53,348 nt of DNA, taken from the NCBI GenBank assembly GCA_016210745.1, contig JACQTO010000157.1, positions 1 to 53,348 of the forward strand. The letters run 5' to 3'. The translations under genes and the position numbers were made by a program. Each line of letters begins with the position of its first letter. Position 1 is the stretch's first letter. Positions 39,410-46,407 of this stretch are shown one piece after another. This DNA is from Betaproteobacteria bacterium (GTDB taxonomy: Bacteria > Pseudomonadota > Gammaproteobacteria > Burkholderiales > SG8-39). The notes beneath the pieces are model-generated. The model worked only from the letters and a program-made list of their open reading frames with translations, was not told where the DNA came from and did no database searches.

Positions 39410-40378
39410 ATGAAAATGCTATTCAGGGTCATCGGTCTGATGCTGGCGCTCGTTTTCGCAGGCGGTGAAGCGATGGCGCAGAGCTATCCGAACAAACCGA
39501 TCAGGTGGATCATCGGTTTTGGGGCTGGCGGCGGCAATGACATTCTGGCGCGCGCGATCGCGCCAAAGGTTTCGGAACAACTGGGCCAGCAGGTCATCAT
39601 CGAGAACAAGACCGGCGCCGAGGGGCGCATCGCGGCGGAATTCGTCGCCAAATCTGCTCCCGATGGCTATACGATCATGAGCGGGGCGAGCGGGCAGATG
39701 GTCTACAACGTGGGCCTGTTCGTGAACGTCCCTTACGATCCGATAAAGAGTTTCGCGCCGATCACGGTATTGGGCTACACGCAACTGGTGTTTGCCGCCA
39801 ATCCCTCCGTTGCGGCGAAGACGCTCAAGGAATTCATTGCGCTCGCCAAGTCGAAGCCGGGCGCGATGTTCTATGCCTCCCCTTCGTCGCCGCATTATGT
39901 CGCATTCGAACTTTTCAAGAAGCAGGCGGGAGTCGACCTGCGTAATGTTCCCTACAAGGGAGATTCTCAGGCGGCGATGGCCGCCATCTCCGGCGAGGTC
40001 TCCGTGGCCTCGACCGGACTCGGCAACGCGTTGCCGCAACTGAAGGCGGGCAAGATCCGCGCCCTCGCCGTGACCGGGGCCACCCGAAGCCAATTCGCGC
40101 CCGATATTCCGACGGTTAAGGAGTCGGGAATCGATTTCGAAGGCGTGAGCTGGACCGGCTTGTTCGCACCCGCGGCCACGCCGCAGCCGATTCTCGACAA
40201 GCTCTACGCGGCGTTTTCCACCGTTCTCAAGGACCCGGCGATGAAGGAGCGCATCATGAACACCGGCTATGAAACGACCTGGAACGGTATGCCGCCGGCG
40301 GAATTCGCCGCCTTCCACAAGGCGGATCTCGCCAAGTGGACGAAGGTGATCAAGGATATCGGCATCAAGCCGCAGTAA
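39410..40378 (+). CDS. Bug-family (TctC) periplasmic receptor 4
   Basis: A 322-residue paralogue with signal peptide ending EAMAQS and mature start YPNKPIRWIIGFGAGGGND. The change GGGTD to GGGND lies in the carboxylate-binding loop, hinting at a different ligand. It follows receptor 3 by 61 bases and has an AGGA ribosome site. A strong hairpin after it (40434-40463) probably ends the array transcript. Confidence 0.9.
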   Translation: MKMLFRVIGLMLALVFAGGEAMAQSYPNKPIRWIIGFGAGGGNDILARAIAPKVSEQLGQQVIIENKTGAEGRIAAEFVAKSAPDGYTIMSGASGQMVYNVGLFVNVPYDPIKSFAPITVLGYTQLVFAANPSVAAKTLKEFIALAKSKPGAMFYASPSSPHYVAFELFKKQAGVDLRNVPYKGDSQAAMAAISGEVSVASTGLGNALPQLKAGKIRALAVTGATRSQFAPDIPTVKESGIDFEGVSWTGLFAPAATPQPILDKLYAAFSTVLKDPAMKERIMNTGYETTWNGMPPAEFAAFHKADLAKWTKVIKDIGIKPQ

Positions 40379-40433
40379 TCCGATCAGCAGCTCCCCGTAG
40401 GCCTCTCGCACTGAATCCTCGATCGGCAGAATA

Positions 40434-40463
40434 GATCACCGCCCGGCTCGCCGGGCGGTGATC
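40434..40463 (+). terminator. terminator-like hairpin after the Bug array
   Basis: GATCACCGCCCGG at 40434-40446 pairs perfectly with 40451-40463 across a CTCG loop. It lies 55 bases after the last tandem receptor stop. No T-run follows, as for other hairpins here, so it may act as a T-less terminator or mRNA stabiliser. Confidence 0.6.
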
Positions 40464-40500
40464 TCGCCCGCGTCATCCTCAACTTCCCCGGTGTGGGAGT

Positions 40501-40539
40501 CCGTTACGATTGACGTAACGGCTAAATACTTGATATGCT
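40501..40539 (+). promoter_or_regulatory. higBA promoter with overlapping operator
   Basis: A -35 TTGACG (40510-40515) and -10 TATGCT (40534-40539) with 18-base spacing fit a sigma-70 promoter. The -35 lies inside the inverted repeat CCGTTACG-N5-CGTAACGG (40501-40521), a likely site for autoregulation by HigA. The -10 ends six bases before the higB start, so the mRNA is nearly leaderless. Confidence 0.65.
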
Positions 40540-40545
40540 GCGTCA

Positions 40546-40830
40546 ATGATCGTCACCTTCCGCGACAAACGCACCCGCGAGTTCGCGGAAGGCAAGCACA
40601 TCAAGGCCTTCTCGGGTTTTTCCCGGGCGGCCGAGATGAAGCTCGATCAGCTTGATGCAGCGGCGTCACTGAAAGATCTGGCGGTTCTTCCCGGAAACCG
40701 ATTCGAAGCCCTCAAAGGCGATCGCAAAGGGCAGTACAGCATCCGCATCAACGATCAGTGGCGCATCTGCTTCGAGTGGCCGGACCGCTCGCCCGGTCCG
40801 ACCAATGTGGAGATCGTCGATTATCACTGA
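40546..40830 (+). CDS. higB: HigB-family toxin (RelE fold mRNA interferase)
   Basis: A 94-residue protein with the HigB pattern: LDAAASLKDLAVLPGNRFEAL, then GDRKGQYSIRINDQWRICFEW and a C-terminal VEIVDYH. Such toxins cleave mRNA on the ribosome. The toxin gene precedes the antitoxin, as is normal for higBA. It stands between Bug receptor genes four and five and has its own promoter. Confidence 0.9.
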   Translation: MIVTFRDKRTREFAEGKHIKAFSGFSRAAEMKLDQLDAAASLKDLAVLPGNRFEALKGDRKGQYSIRINDQWRICFEWPDRSPGPTNVEIVDYH

Positions 40831-40840
40831 GGTACCTAGC

Positions 40841-41167
40841 ATGACACGCACTGCGATCCATCCCGGAGAACACCTCGCCGAGCAACTCAAGGAACTCGGC
40901 ATGAGCGCAGCCGAGCTTGCACGCCAGCTCGATGTGCCCACCAACAGGATTACCGGTATCCTGAACGGCCAGCGCGCGGTTACCGGCGACAGCGCACTTC
41001 GCTTGGCGCATTTCTTCGGTACCAGCGCCGAGTTCTGGCTCAATCTGCAAAAGCTGTACGAACTGCGCCTCGCGGAACAGAAGCTCGGTACCGGCATTCG
41101 CCGCCTGCCGACACTCGCGGAACGCGGAAAGATCGGTAGCCGCAAGTCGTTCCGTAGAGCCGCTTGA
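40841..41167 (+). CDS. higA: HigA-family antitoxin (HTH-XRE)
   Basis: A 108-residue protein beginning MTRTAIHPGEHLAEQLKELG, with a helix-turn-helix (MSAAELARQLDVPTNRITGIL) and the HigA-typical FFGTSAEFWLNLQ. It neutralises HigB and represses the operon, probably at the inverted repeat at 40501-40521. It lies ten bases after higB. Confidence 0.92.
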   Translation: MTRTAIHPGEHLAEQLKELGMSAAELARQLDVPTNRITGILNGQRAVTGDSALRLAHFFGTSAEFWLNLQKLYELRLAEQKLGTGIRRLPTLAERGKIGSRKSFRRAA

Positions 41168-41264
41168 ACAGCCTCCGGCGCAGCGCCATACCAGAGGCTC
41201 CAAGTTGACAACCGCGGGGTTGCGCTGATAATGCTCTTCTGAAGTCACTTCATCCGGGGGAGGA

Positions 41265-42242
41265 ATGATGATGACGATGCTCCGGTCCGGCACGCTGCTA
41301 ACCGCGTGCCTTCTATTCACGGTTTCGGCACTAGCGCAGTCCTTTCCTTCGCAAGCGGTGCGCATCGTCGTGCCCTACGCGGCAGGCGGCAGCACGGATA
41401 CGCTGGCGCGGGCGCTGGCAAAGGAACTCGGCACGAGCTGGGGCCAGCCGGTGGTGGTGGAGAACATCAGCGGCGCCGATTCGGTCATCGGCACCTCGAG
41501 AGTTGCCGGCGCCGCACCCGACGGCCACACGCTGCTGCTCACCATAGACCCGACGGTGGTGGGCAACCGCTTTCTCTTCAAGAAACTGCCTTACGACCCG
41601 GACAAGAGCCTGGTTCCGATCACCATGCTCGCCCGGAGCGGAATTTTTGTGGTCGTGAATCCGTCGGTTCCCGTTCACAACCTCCGTGAGCTGGTGGAAA
41701 TGGCCCGCCGCTCGCCCGGCAAGATCGCCTATAGCTCGGTGGGCAGGGGCACCTCCGCGCATTTGATCCTGGAGACGCTTGCCAAGCGCGAAGGCGTGAG
41801 TTTCCTCCACATCCCCTACAAGGGGGTGGCGCCGGCGACGACCGCAGTGGTTGCGGGCGAGGTGTCGATCTCGACCGGAAGCCCCGCGGCGAACGGCGCG
41901 ATGGTGAAGGCGGGCAGAGTGCGGGCGATCGCCATCACCGCCCCGCAGCGCACGAAACTATTTCCCGATGTGCCGACCGCGGCCGAGGCGGGCTATCCGT
42001 ACGTCGTCTCGTGGATCTGGTTCGGACTGTTCGCGCCCGGCGGCACAAGTCCGCAGGTGGTGGATCGCATTTACCGCGATTCGACGGCGATCCTGAAGCA
42101 GCCTGAGTTCACCGAGAAGTATCTCACTGCGTTCAGTCTCGACCGGGTCGCAAATTCACCGAGCGAGTTCGCCGAGGCGATCCGCACCCACGTGGCGGAA
42201 ATGGGGGAGATGATAAAGGCGGCTGGGGTGCAGCCGGAGTAG
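41265..42242 (+). CDS. Bug-family (TctC) periplasmic receptor 5
   Basis: A 325-residue receptor with signal peptide ending VSALAQ and mature start FPSQAVRIVVPYAAGGSTD, the more typical Bug form (VPYAAGG) compared with the four tandem paralogues. It is separated from them by higBA and is probably an older, independent member. A GGGGGAGGA ribosome site precedes the start. The gene borders the integron cassette array. Confidence 0.9.
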   Translation: MMMTMLRSGTLLTACLLFTVSALAQSFPSQAVRIVVPYAAGGSTDTLARALAKELGTSWGQPVVVENISGADSVIGTSRVAGAAPDGHTLLLTIDPTVVGNRFLFKKLPYDPDKSLVPITMLARSGIFVVVNPSVPVHNLRELVEMARRSPGKIAYSSVGRGTSAHLILETLAKREGVSFLHIPYKGVAPATTAVVAGEVSISTGSPAANGAMVKAGRVRAIAITAPQRTKLFPDVPTAAEAGYPYVVSWIWFGLFAPGGTSPQVVDRIYRDSTAILKQPEFTEKYLTAFSLDRVANSPSEFAEAIRTHVAEMGEMIKAAGVQPE

Positions 42243-42477
42243 GTGTCCGTAGGCTCCTTGTTACTCAAACTTACTCAAACGGGGCCGCAGGACAGGGCGC
42301 TGCAGTAAATGATCGCGGCCTATCTCCTGATATGGCTGCATCTCGCACAGCCTATCCCGGCCGTCGATACGGGGTACCCCATCTAATGGGCTGATTTGGC
42401 GGAGAAGTTTTTCGCTCGCAAACAGCAGTCTTCGAATATGCGACATTTCGGACGTTAACTACACGTTGGGCAACCGG

Positions 42478-43266
42478 ATGAAACTCAATCTGGATATTGG
42501 AGCCTGCATCTATTGCGGGAGCACTGCGTCGCCCCTATCGCGTGAACACGTGCTGCCTCGGGGCCTTGGCGGAAACCTTGCTCCGGAAGAGCATTCGAAC
42601 GCCTTGGTGTTGAACCGCGCATCGTGTGAATCCTGCAGAGCTATAACGCAGAAGATCGAAGAGAAGTGCTTGGTATCAATGATGGGGCCAGGAAGATCCA
42701 AGCTTGGCCTGAGGCGAAAGGATCGCGCTCCAAATTCCGCAGCTGCGACAGTTCGAAAGCTTGATGGGACCGCCGATGAGCGGAATCTTGACTGGAACCT
42801 CGTGCCTGGCCCAGTAGTATTGCCGGCATACTACGAACCCGGAGAGTTCTCGCAGAATCCTTTGCCCGAAGTCGCGCCTTGGGACGCAAAGATTATCGTC
42901 GTGGCCCCTGCCACGAGAGCTTTGGCGGAGCCTAACGACGGTGTTGGAGTGAAGCTCACCGTTGACTCGCAGGTTTTCGCTCAGATGCTCGCCAAGATCG
43001 GGCTTGGGGTTGCAGTCGCGGTTCTTGGTGTAGATGGTTTCAAACCGACGGTCCAGGAACTGATCATCTCCGACCCGTCCGACTATGGTCGGTGGGTGGG
43101 AGGTGACGCGGGATCAGATCGTAAATGCCCAAAATCAAAAGAGTTGCACTCGATTCGACTCACCGAACGTGGTGGTCCGAACGGTGCGTATGTCATCGTC
43201 CATATCTGGCTCTTTGCGGAATTTGGAGGGCCGAGAAATTATGTTGTCGTCGGCCGAAATAGTTGA
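42478..43266 (+). CDS. cassette 1: HNH-endonuclease-like zinc-site protein
   Basis: A 262-residue protein. The first 60 residues carry CIYCG, then SREHVLPRGLGGN, then ASCESCR: two CxxC pairs around a His-containing EHVLPRGLGG, as in HNH nuclease-like proteins. The remainder has no domain I recognise. It starts seven bases after the array's first GTTGGGC box, too short for a full leader, so it probably relies on an upstream promoter. A nuclease role (defence or mobile element) is a guess. Confidence 0.6.
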   Translation: MKLNLDIGACIYCGSTASPLSREHVLPRGLGGNLAPEEHSNALVLNRASCESCRAITQKIEEKCLVSMMGPGRSKLGLRRKDRAPNSAAATVRKLDGTADERNLDWNLVPGPVVLPAYYEPGEFSQNPLPEVAPWDAKIIVVAPATRALAEPNDGVGVKLTVDSQVFAQMLAKIGLGVAVAVLGVDGFKPTVQELIISDPSDYGRWVGGDAGSDRKCPKSKELHSIRLTERGGPNGAYVIVHIWLFAEFGGPRNYVVVGRNS

Positions 43267-43281
43267 CCGTGGCGGCCGTTT

Positions 43282-43385
43282 GCCCAACAGATCGTTGCAG
43301 CGGACAGTTGAACCGTCGCGCATGGTGCTGCCGCACGATGCACGCCGCACGCCGCCTCAACTGCCGCTGAACTCAGGCGTTAAAC
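43282..43385 (+). repeat. attC recombination site of cassette 1
   Basis: Outer boxes GCCCAAC (43282-43288) and GTTAAAC (43379-43385). Inner arms CAGCGGACAGTTGA (43298-43311) and TCAACTGCCGCTG (43357-43369) pair over 13 bp with a single unpaired A, the extrahelical base typical of attC. Confidence 0.88.
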
Positions 43386-43408
43386 CGCTTAACCACAGGG
43401 AGAATACG

Positions 43409-43729
43409 ATGGCAATCTTGAAGAAGGACGTTCAAAGAATGCGTCAGTTGGCTCAAGAGGGAAAGCAGATCTCGCGCATCGTCGCAGACGACTTTCCAAA
43501 GCTTGACTACGGCGAAGTCTACTGGGCCGTGTACGGTGAAGGAGAGCGGAGTTCTCAGGGCATCAAGAAGATGATCTCTTTTCGTATCCAGAAGCTGGTA
43601 GATACGCACTCGCGGCAAGAGCGAAAGGGTATTGCCCAAGAACTCAACGATCTGGTTTGGCACCTGTACCAGAATCACAAGACGAACTTTGACAAGTTAT
43701 CCCGCATTCGGGCAGCTTTGGAGGAATAG
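43409..43729 (+). CDS. cassette 2: small protein of unknown function
   Basis: A 106-residue, mostly helical protein (MAILKKDVQRMRQLAQEGKQISRIVADDF). The N-terminal ~30 residues could form a helix-turn-helix, by their spacing of QLAQEGKQISRIVADDFPKL. The rest is charged and helical (RIQKLVDTHSRQERKGIAQEL). An AGGGAG ribosome site precedes the ATG. I do not recognise a family. Confidence 0.65.
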   Translation: MAILKKDVQRMRQLAQEGKQISRIVADDFPKLDYGEVYWAVYGEGERSSQGIKKMISFRIQKLVDTHSRQERKGIAQELNDLVWHLYQNHKTNFDKLSRIRAALEE

Positions 43730-43731
43730 CC

Positions 43732-43818
43732 GTTTAACCCTTTGCTGCTGCGGACGGGCCGCCAGCGCCGCGCCAGGGCAGCGGTCACCTTGGCCCGCCG
43801 CAGAGCAACACGTTATAG
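43732..43818 (+). repeat. attC recombination site of cassette 2
   Basis: Outer boxes GTTTAAC (43732-43738) and GTTATAG (43812-43818). Inner arms CTGCGGACGGGCC (43748-43760) and GGCCCGCCGCAG (43792-43803) pair over 12 bp with one extrahelical A. The site starts two bases after the preceding stop codon. Confidence 0.85.
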
Positions 43819-43826
43819 GGCATGCA

Positions 43827-44609
43827 ATGGCATCTAAGTTCGACGATCTCAAGAAGGAGCTTGCGACGCTGGTTGGGAGCGGCGACCTCCTCTACTACGC
43901 CATGGCCGACGATGTCGGAAAGCTAGGGGAGACGGCAAAGAAGCAGCTCAAAGAGCACAAGATCGAACTGCCAAATTTCGATACAGGGTACGAAACATGG
44001 TACTCCGAAGCGCTAAGAGTCGTGAAGCAGGTCCTTCCGGACCGAATCGATGACTTCGTCAAGCAATATAAGAACGAGAAGCGCAAAGAAATCGACTTTC
44101 TCACCTACTCAATTTCAGACGCTCTGCTGGGCCTGACAACTCGCCGGTACGGCGAAGTGGTTGCTGAAAAGGCTTCAGCGCTTCCAAAATTTCAGGTCCA
44201 ACTTGCCATATTGAAGTCTGCGCAGAAGCGCTTCGACAGCGCATTGTTTGACATTCAGGATGTACTGCAGGCAGACATCTTTGATAGTGAGCTTGACGCA
44301 GCTACGAGTCTGACAAAGAACGGCTTCGTTCGCGCAGGAGGCGCTGTCGCTGGCGTCGTCCTTGAGAAGCATCTTGGACACGTATGTGATCAGCACGGCC
44401 TTAAGAGCAAGAAGTCCCACCCAACCATCGCTGATTACTACCAGATGCTGAAAGAAGCGAATGTGATCGACACTGCAAAGTGGAGGTTCATCCAGCACCT
44501 CGGTGACATCCGAAATCTCTGCGATCACGGAAAGGATAGAGAGCCGACGAAAGATGAAGTTCTTGAGATGATCGTCGGAGTCGAAAAGATGGTAAAGACT
44601 GTTTTCTGA
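43827..44609 (+). CDS. cassette 3: protein with C-terminal HEPN-like motif
   Basis: A 260-residue protein. The N-terminal half is helical and charged. The C-terminal half (GFVRAGGAVAGVVLEKHLGHVC, then IADYYQMLKEANVID) ends in a segment with DIRNLCDHGKD. The RNLCDH residues fit the R-x4-H motif of HEPN RNases and match the general layout of DUF4145-type proteins. HEPN domains often serve in toxin-antitoxin or phage defence. The ATG lies nine bases after the attC2 right box. Activity is inferred from one motif only. Confidence 0.6.
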   Translation: MASKFDDLKKELATLVGSGDLLYYAMADDVGKLGETAKKQLKEHKIELPNFDTGYETWYSEALRVVKQVLPDRIDDFVKQYKNEKRKEIDFLTYSISDALLGLTTRRYGEVVAEKASALPKFQVQLAILKSAQKRFDSALFDIQDVLQADIFDSELDAATSLTKNGFVRAGGAVAGVVLEKHLGHVCDQHGLKSKKSHPTIADYYQMLKEANVIDTAKWRFIQHLGDIRNLCDHGKDREPTKDEVLEMIVGVEKMVKTVF

Positions 44610-44615
44610 AATGCC

Positions 44616-44705
44616 CCATAACATGCCCGTCAACGCGGACGCCCGCGGGCGGGCGCTCCCTTCGGTCGCACCTTTCCGCGGTCGCCGGTTACGTCTACGT
44701 TGGGC
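44616..44705 (+). repeat. attC-like site of cassette 3
   Basis: Left box CCATAAC (44616-44622) and right box GTTGGGC (44699-44705). The inner arm AACGCGGACGCC has only an imperfect partner GGTCGCCGGTT near the right end. The site lies seven bases after the preceding stop codon. Confidence 0.65.
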
Positions 44706-44732
44706 ATCGACTTGACCGCCGGTACCGCTCAA

Positions 44733-44885
44733 ATGCTCAGGCCAATGTCAGACCGGGAGAAGGTCCTGCTACAGCGTGTCATTCTCCCGGTCTTCGCGGC
44801 GCCGCTTGATGGGCGCCTGTGCCACCTAGGGTCGTGCTTCGTTATCTCGGCGCCGGGTCGGCAGGCGCTTCTCCCCGTGGCGTAA
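44733..44885 (+). pseudogene. cassette 4: N-terminal remnant of a trypsin-like protease
   Basis: A 50-codon frame (MLRPMSDREKVLLQRVILPV, then CHLGSCFVISAPGRQALL) resembles the start of trypsin-fold proteases, where the strand before the catalytic His would follow. The frame stops just there. A matching C-terminal half with GMSGGP lies at 45733-46227. The about 850 bases between them hold unrelated genes, so the protease gene appears split by an insertion. The remnant is probably inactive. Confidence 0.45.
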
Positions 44886-45220
44886 AAGGAAAGAAGCGAA
44901 AGCCAAAGACTGAGCCGGATGACCCGGCTCAGTCGGCTCGCTCCATTGAAGCGGCGAAGGCGCTAGAGGCAGATGAAAGCGGCGAAGCGTTTAAGCGGGC
45001 TATGGACACGATTGTTCCGAACAAGCCAAGTAAGATCAAGCGCGGGAAATCATTAGGATGCGTCTTTTATTTCAGCGAGCTTCGCTTTTGCATTTTTCCA
45101 GGCGATACACGCGCGCGCACCGAACCAAACAGTAAATATCCCGCTTACGATCGCGGCGGCGACATAAGCTGCGAATGTTTTCGCCTGAGTAATGTCCACC
45201 GTCGAAAGCGTCACTATTAG
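44819..45220 (+). CDS. doubtful small ORF with a conserved-looking middle segment
   Basis: Only the part around 44883-45050 looks protein-like (KPKTEPDDPAQSARSIEAAK, then AFKRAMDTIVPNKPSK). It resembles small conserved bacterial proteins with a DPAQSARxIEAAK core. The part before it overlaps the protease remnant. The part after 45053 is antisense to the membrane-protein gene and is probably not real sequence of this family. The gene may be a fragment joined at an insertion junction. Confidence 0.3.
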   Translation: MPPRVVLRYLGAGSAGASPRGVKGKKRKPKTEPDDPAQSARSIEAAKALEADESGEAFKRAMDTIVPNKPSKIKRGKSLGCVFYFSELRFCIFPGDTRARTEPNSKYPAYDRGGDISCECFRLSNVHRRKRHY

Positions 45221-45421
45221 CGTTACTAGGATTCCACCGCATAGTGCAAATAACGATAGATCCACGCTTGCAGATAGGCCGGATTCGCGTAGTGAGTTCA
45301 ATTCTGGGTCGGTTACCGAATACATATGAAGTTTCCTTGCGTGCGTGATTATTTCAACGCCGCCAGCGGGTTGAGGCTGGCCAAATGGAACTGGTGGCTG
45401 GTTAGGATTTTGTATCGGCAT
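45053..45421 (-). CDS. small two-span membrane protein of unknown function
   Basis: A 122-residue protein with a Pro/Gln-rich start (MPIQNPNQPPVPFGQPQPAG) and two membrane spans (LSLFALCGGILVTLIVTL and FAAYVAAAIVSGIFTVWFG), then a short charged helix. It runs opposite to the other cassette genes. Its start overlaps the end of the zinc-ribbon gene by 20 bases, so the two form a unit. Function unknown; such pairs occur in accessory regions. Confidence 0.65.
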   Translation of the reverse strand: MPIQNPNQPPVPFGQPQPAGGVEIITHARKLHMYSVTDPELNSLRESGLSASVDLSLFALCGGILVTLIVTLSTVDITQAKTFAAYVAAAIVSGIFTVWFGARACIAWKNAKAKLAEIKDAS

Positions 45422-45695
45422 CGTCGTCTATTTTCAATGCAGACAGATCCGAGAAACCAAGAACCAGCAGATTTAACAGATGCGTGTTCCCGCAATTTGT
45501 ACACACAAGAGGAACGAGAGGCATTGAAGCACCGCCGAGACGGACGGCGTTTGGCTCTTTCGCTACCGTCATGGTTACAAACTGATCCACAATTAACCAT
45601 TGCGTTTTCCCACATACAACGCACGGCTGCTGCCCGCCAGCCTTCTCGTTTAGGGCTATGGTAATCTTTTTGATTACCTCTTCTTTGGATGCCAT
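45402..45695 (-). CDS. small zinc-ribbon protein of unknown function
   Basis: A 97-residue protein with two CxxC pairs (PCVVCGK and VCTNCGN) separated by about 40 residues, a rubredoxin-like zinc ribbon, and an N-terminal helix (MASKEEVIKKITIALNEKAG). It precedes the membrane-protein gene and overlaps it. Possible partners or regulators of that protein; no function can be assigned. Confidence 0.65.
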   Translation of the reverse strand: MASKEEVIKKITIALNEKAGGQQPCVVCGKTQWLIVDQFVTMTVAKEPNAVRLGGASMPLVPLVCTNCGNTHLLNLLVLGFSDLSALKIDDDADTKS

Positions 45696-45732
45696 CCATA
45701 TAGCCTACCATGGCCGTTACAAATCAACTTGA

Positions 45733-46227
45733 GGCGCAATTGCTTTCCTCTGCGGTGGGTACGCGAAGTCTAATGTCGCGATTTCAAAGGCCCTCTGTGA
45801 CTTTCGACTGGAGTATCGTCACGGAACGGTCACCGAGGTTTTCTCAGATGGGGATGTCGCACGGAGATACGGTCCGTCATTTCAAGTCGACATTCCCATT
45901 TCCTCGGGTATGAGTGGCGGTCCTGTAATCAACAAGGTATACGGAGATCGAGTCGTCGCGTGCGGGATTAACAGGAGCGACTTCTCCATCGAAGGGGATT
46001 CAACGGCGGCTGGTTCTGGCGTCCGCGCCATCGCGCAGATGCTTTGGCCGTGCATGGGCATCACCGTTCGGCACGCCGAAATTGATGGCAACGTCGGACC
46101 GGTGCGCCTCCTTGAACTCGCGAGGCGCGGCATGATCGATGATCTTGGTAGCTCCGCCGCACACATTGGCGGGATCCCGGCTCCGAACGTAGAGCAGTTC
46201 AGCATCGCCTGGCGCCGAGGGAATTGA
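45733..46227 (+). pseudogene. cassette 4: C-terminal remnant of a trypsin-like protease
   Basis: An open frame from a stop at 45730 encodes a trypsin-fold C-terminal half: DVARRYGPSFQVDIPISSGM, then SGGPV with the catalytic Ser, then DRVVACGINRSDFS. No good start exists in this frame. The neighbouring frame at 45710 begins MAVTNQLE, which could be the preceding part after a one-base shift. With the N-terminal piece at 44733-44885 it suggests a single protease gene, now split. Confidence 0.5.
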
Positions 46228-46247
46228 TTTGTCAATTTGCTGCCGAT

Positions 46248-46334
46248 GCCCAACCATCCGATGCAGCGGACAGCTGTCAGCACCGTGGCCGGACCAAACG
46301 TTCTTGAGGCACGCCGTTCACCGACACGTTAAGC
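46248..46334 (+). repeat. degenerate attC-like site ending the array
   Basis: Left box GCCCAAC (46248-46254) and an arm GCAGCGGACAGC very like that of the first attC. The right box is GTTAAGC (46328-46334), but the complementary right arm is not recognisable. The site is probably decayed. Confidence 0.55.
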
Positions 46335-46407
46335 CAGTGGCACCCTGACCCGCCAAGAGTTCTCAGTTTTGCCCTGGTCGGGGAGCCAACAGGGGCTCGA
46401 ACTTGGA

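Larger units (their letters stand above)
42465..46334 (+). mobile_element. integron gene-cassette array without integrase (CALIN-like)
   Basis: Four plus-strand cassettes are bounded by sites of the attC type. The array starts at a solitary right-hand box GTTGGGC (42465-42471) and ends with a degenerate attC at 46248-46334. Two sites (43282-43385 and 43732-43818) show the full hallmark of inverted arms with one extrahelical A. The genes look less G+C-rich than their neighbours and belong to unrelated, mostly unknown families. No integrase gene or attI site is visible within the window. Confidence 0.75.

Noticed and set aside
42243..42464. attI site or integrase remnant before the first cassette
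   Set aside because: Only a single right-hand box GTTGGGC is seen; no paired arms and no integrase-like sequence on either strand.
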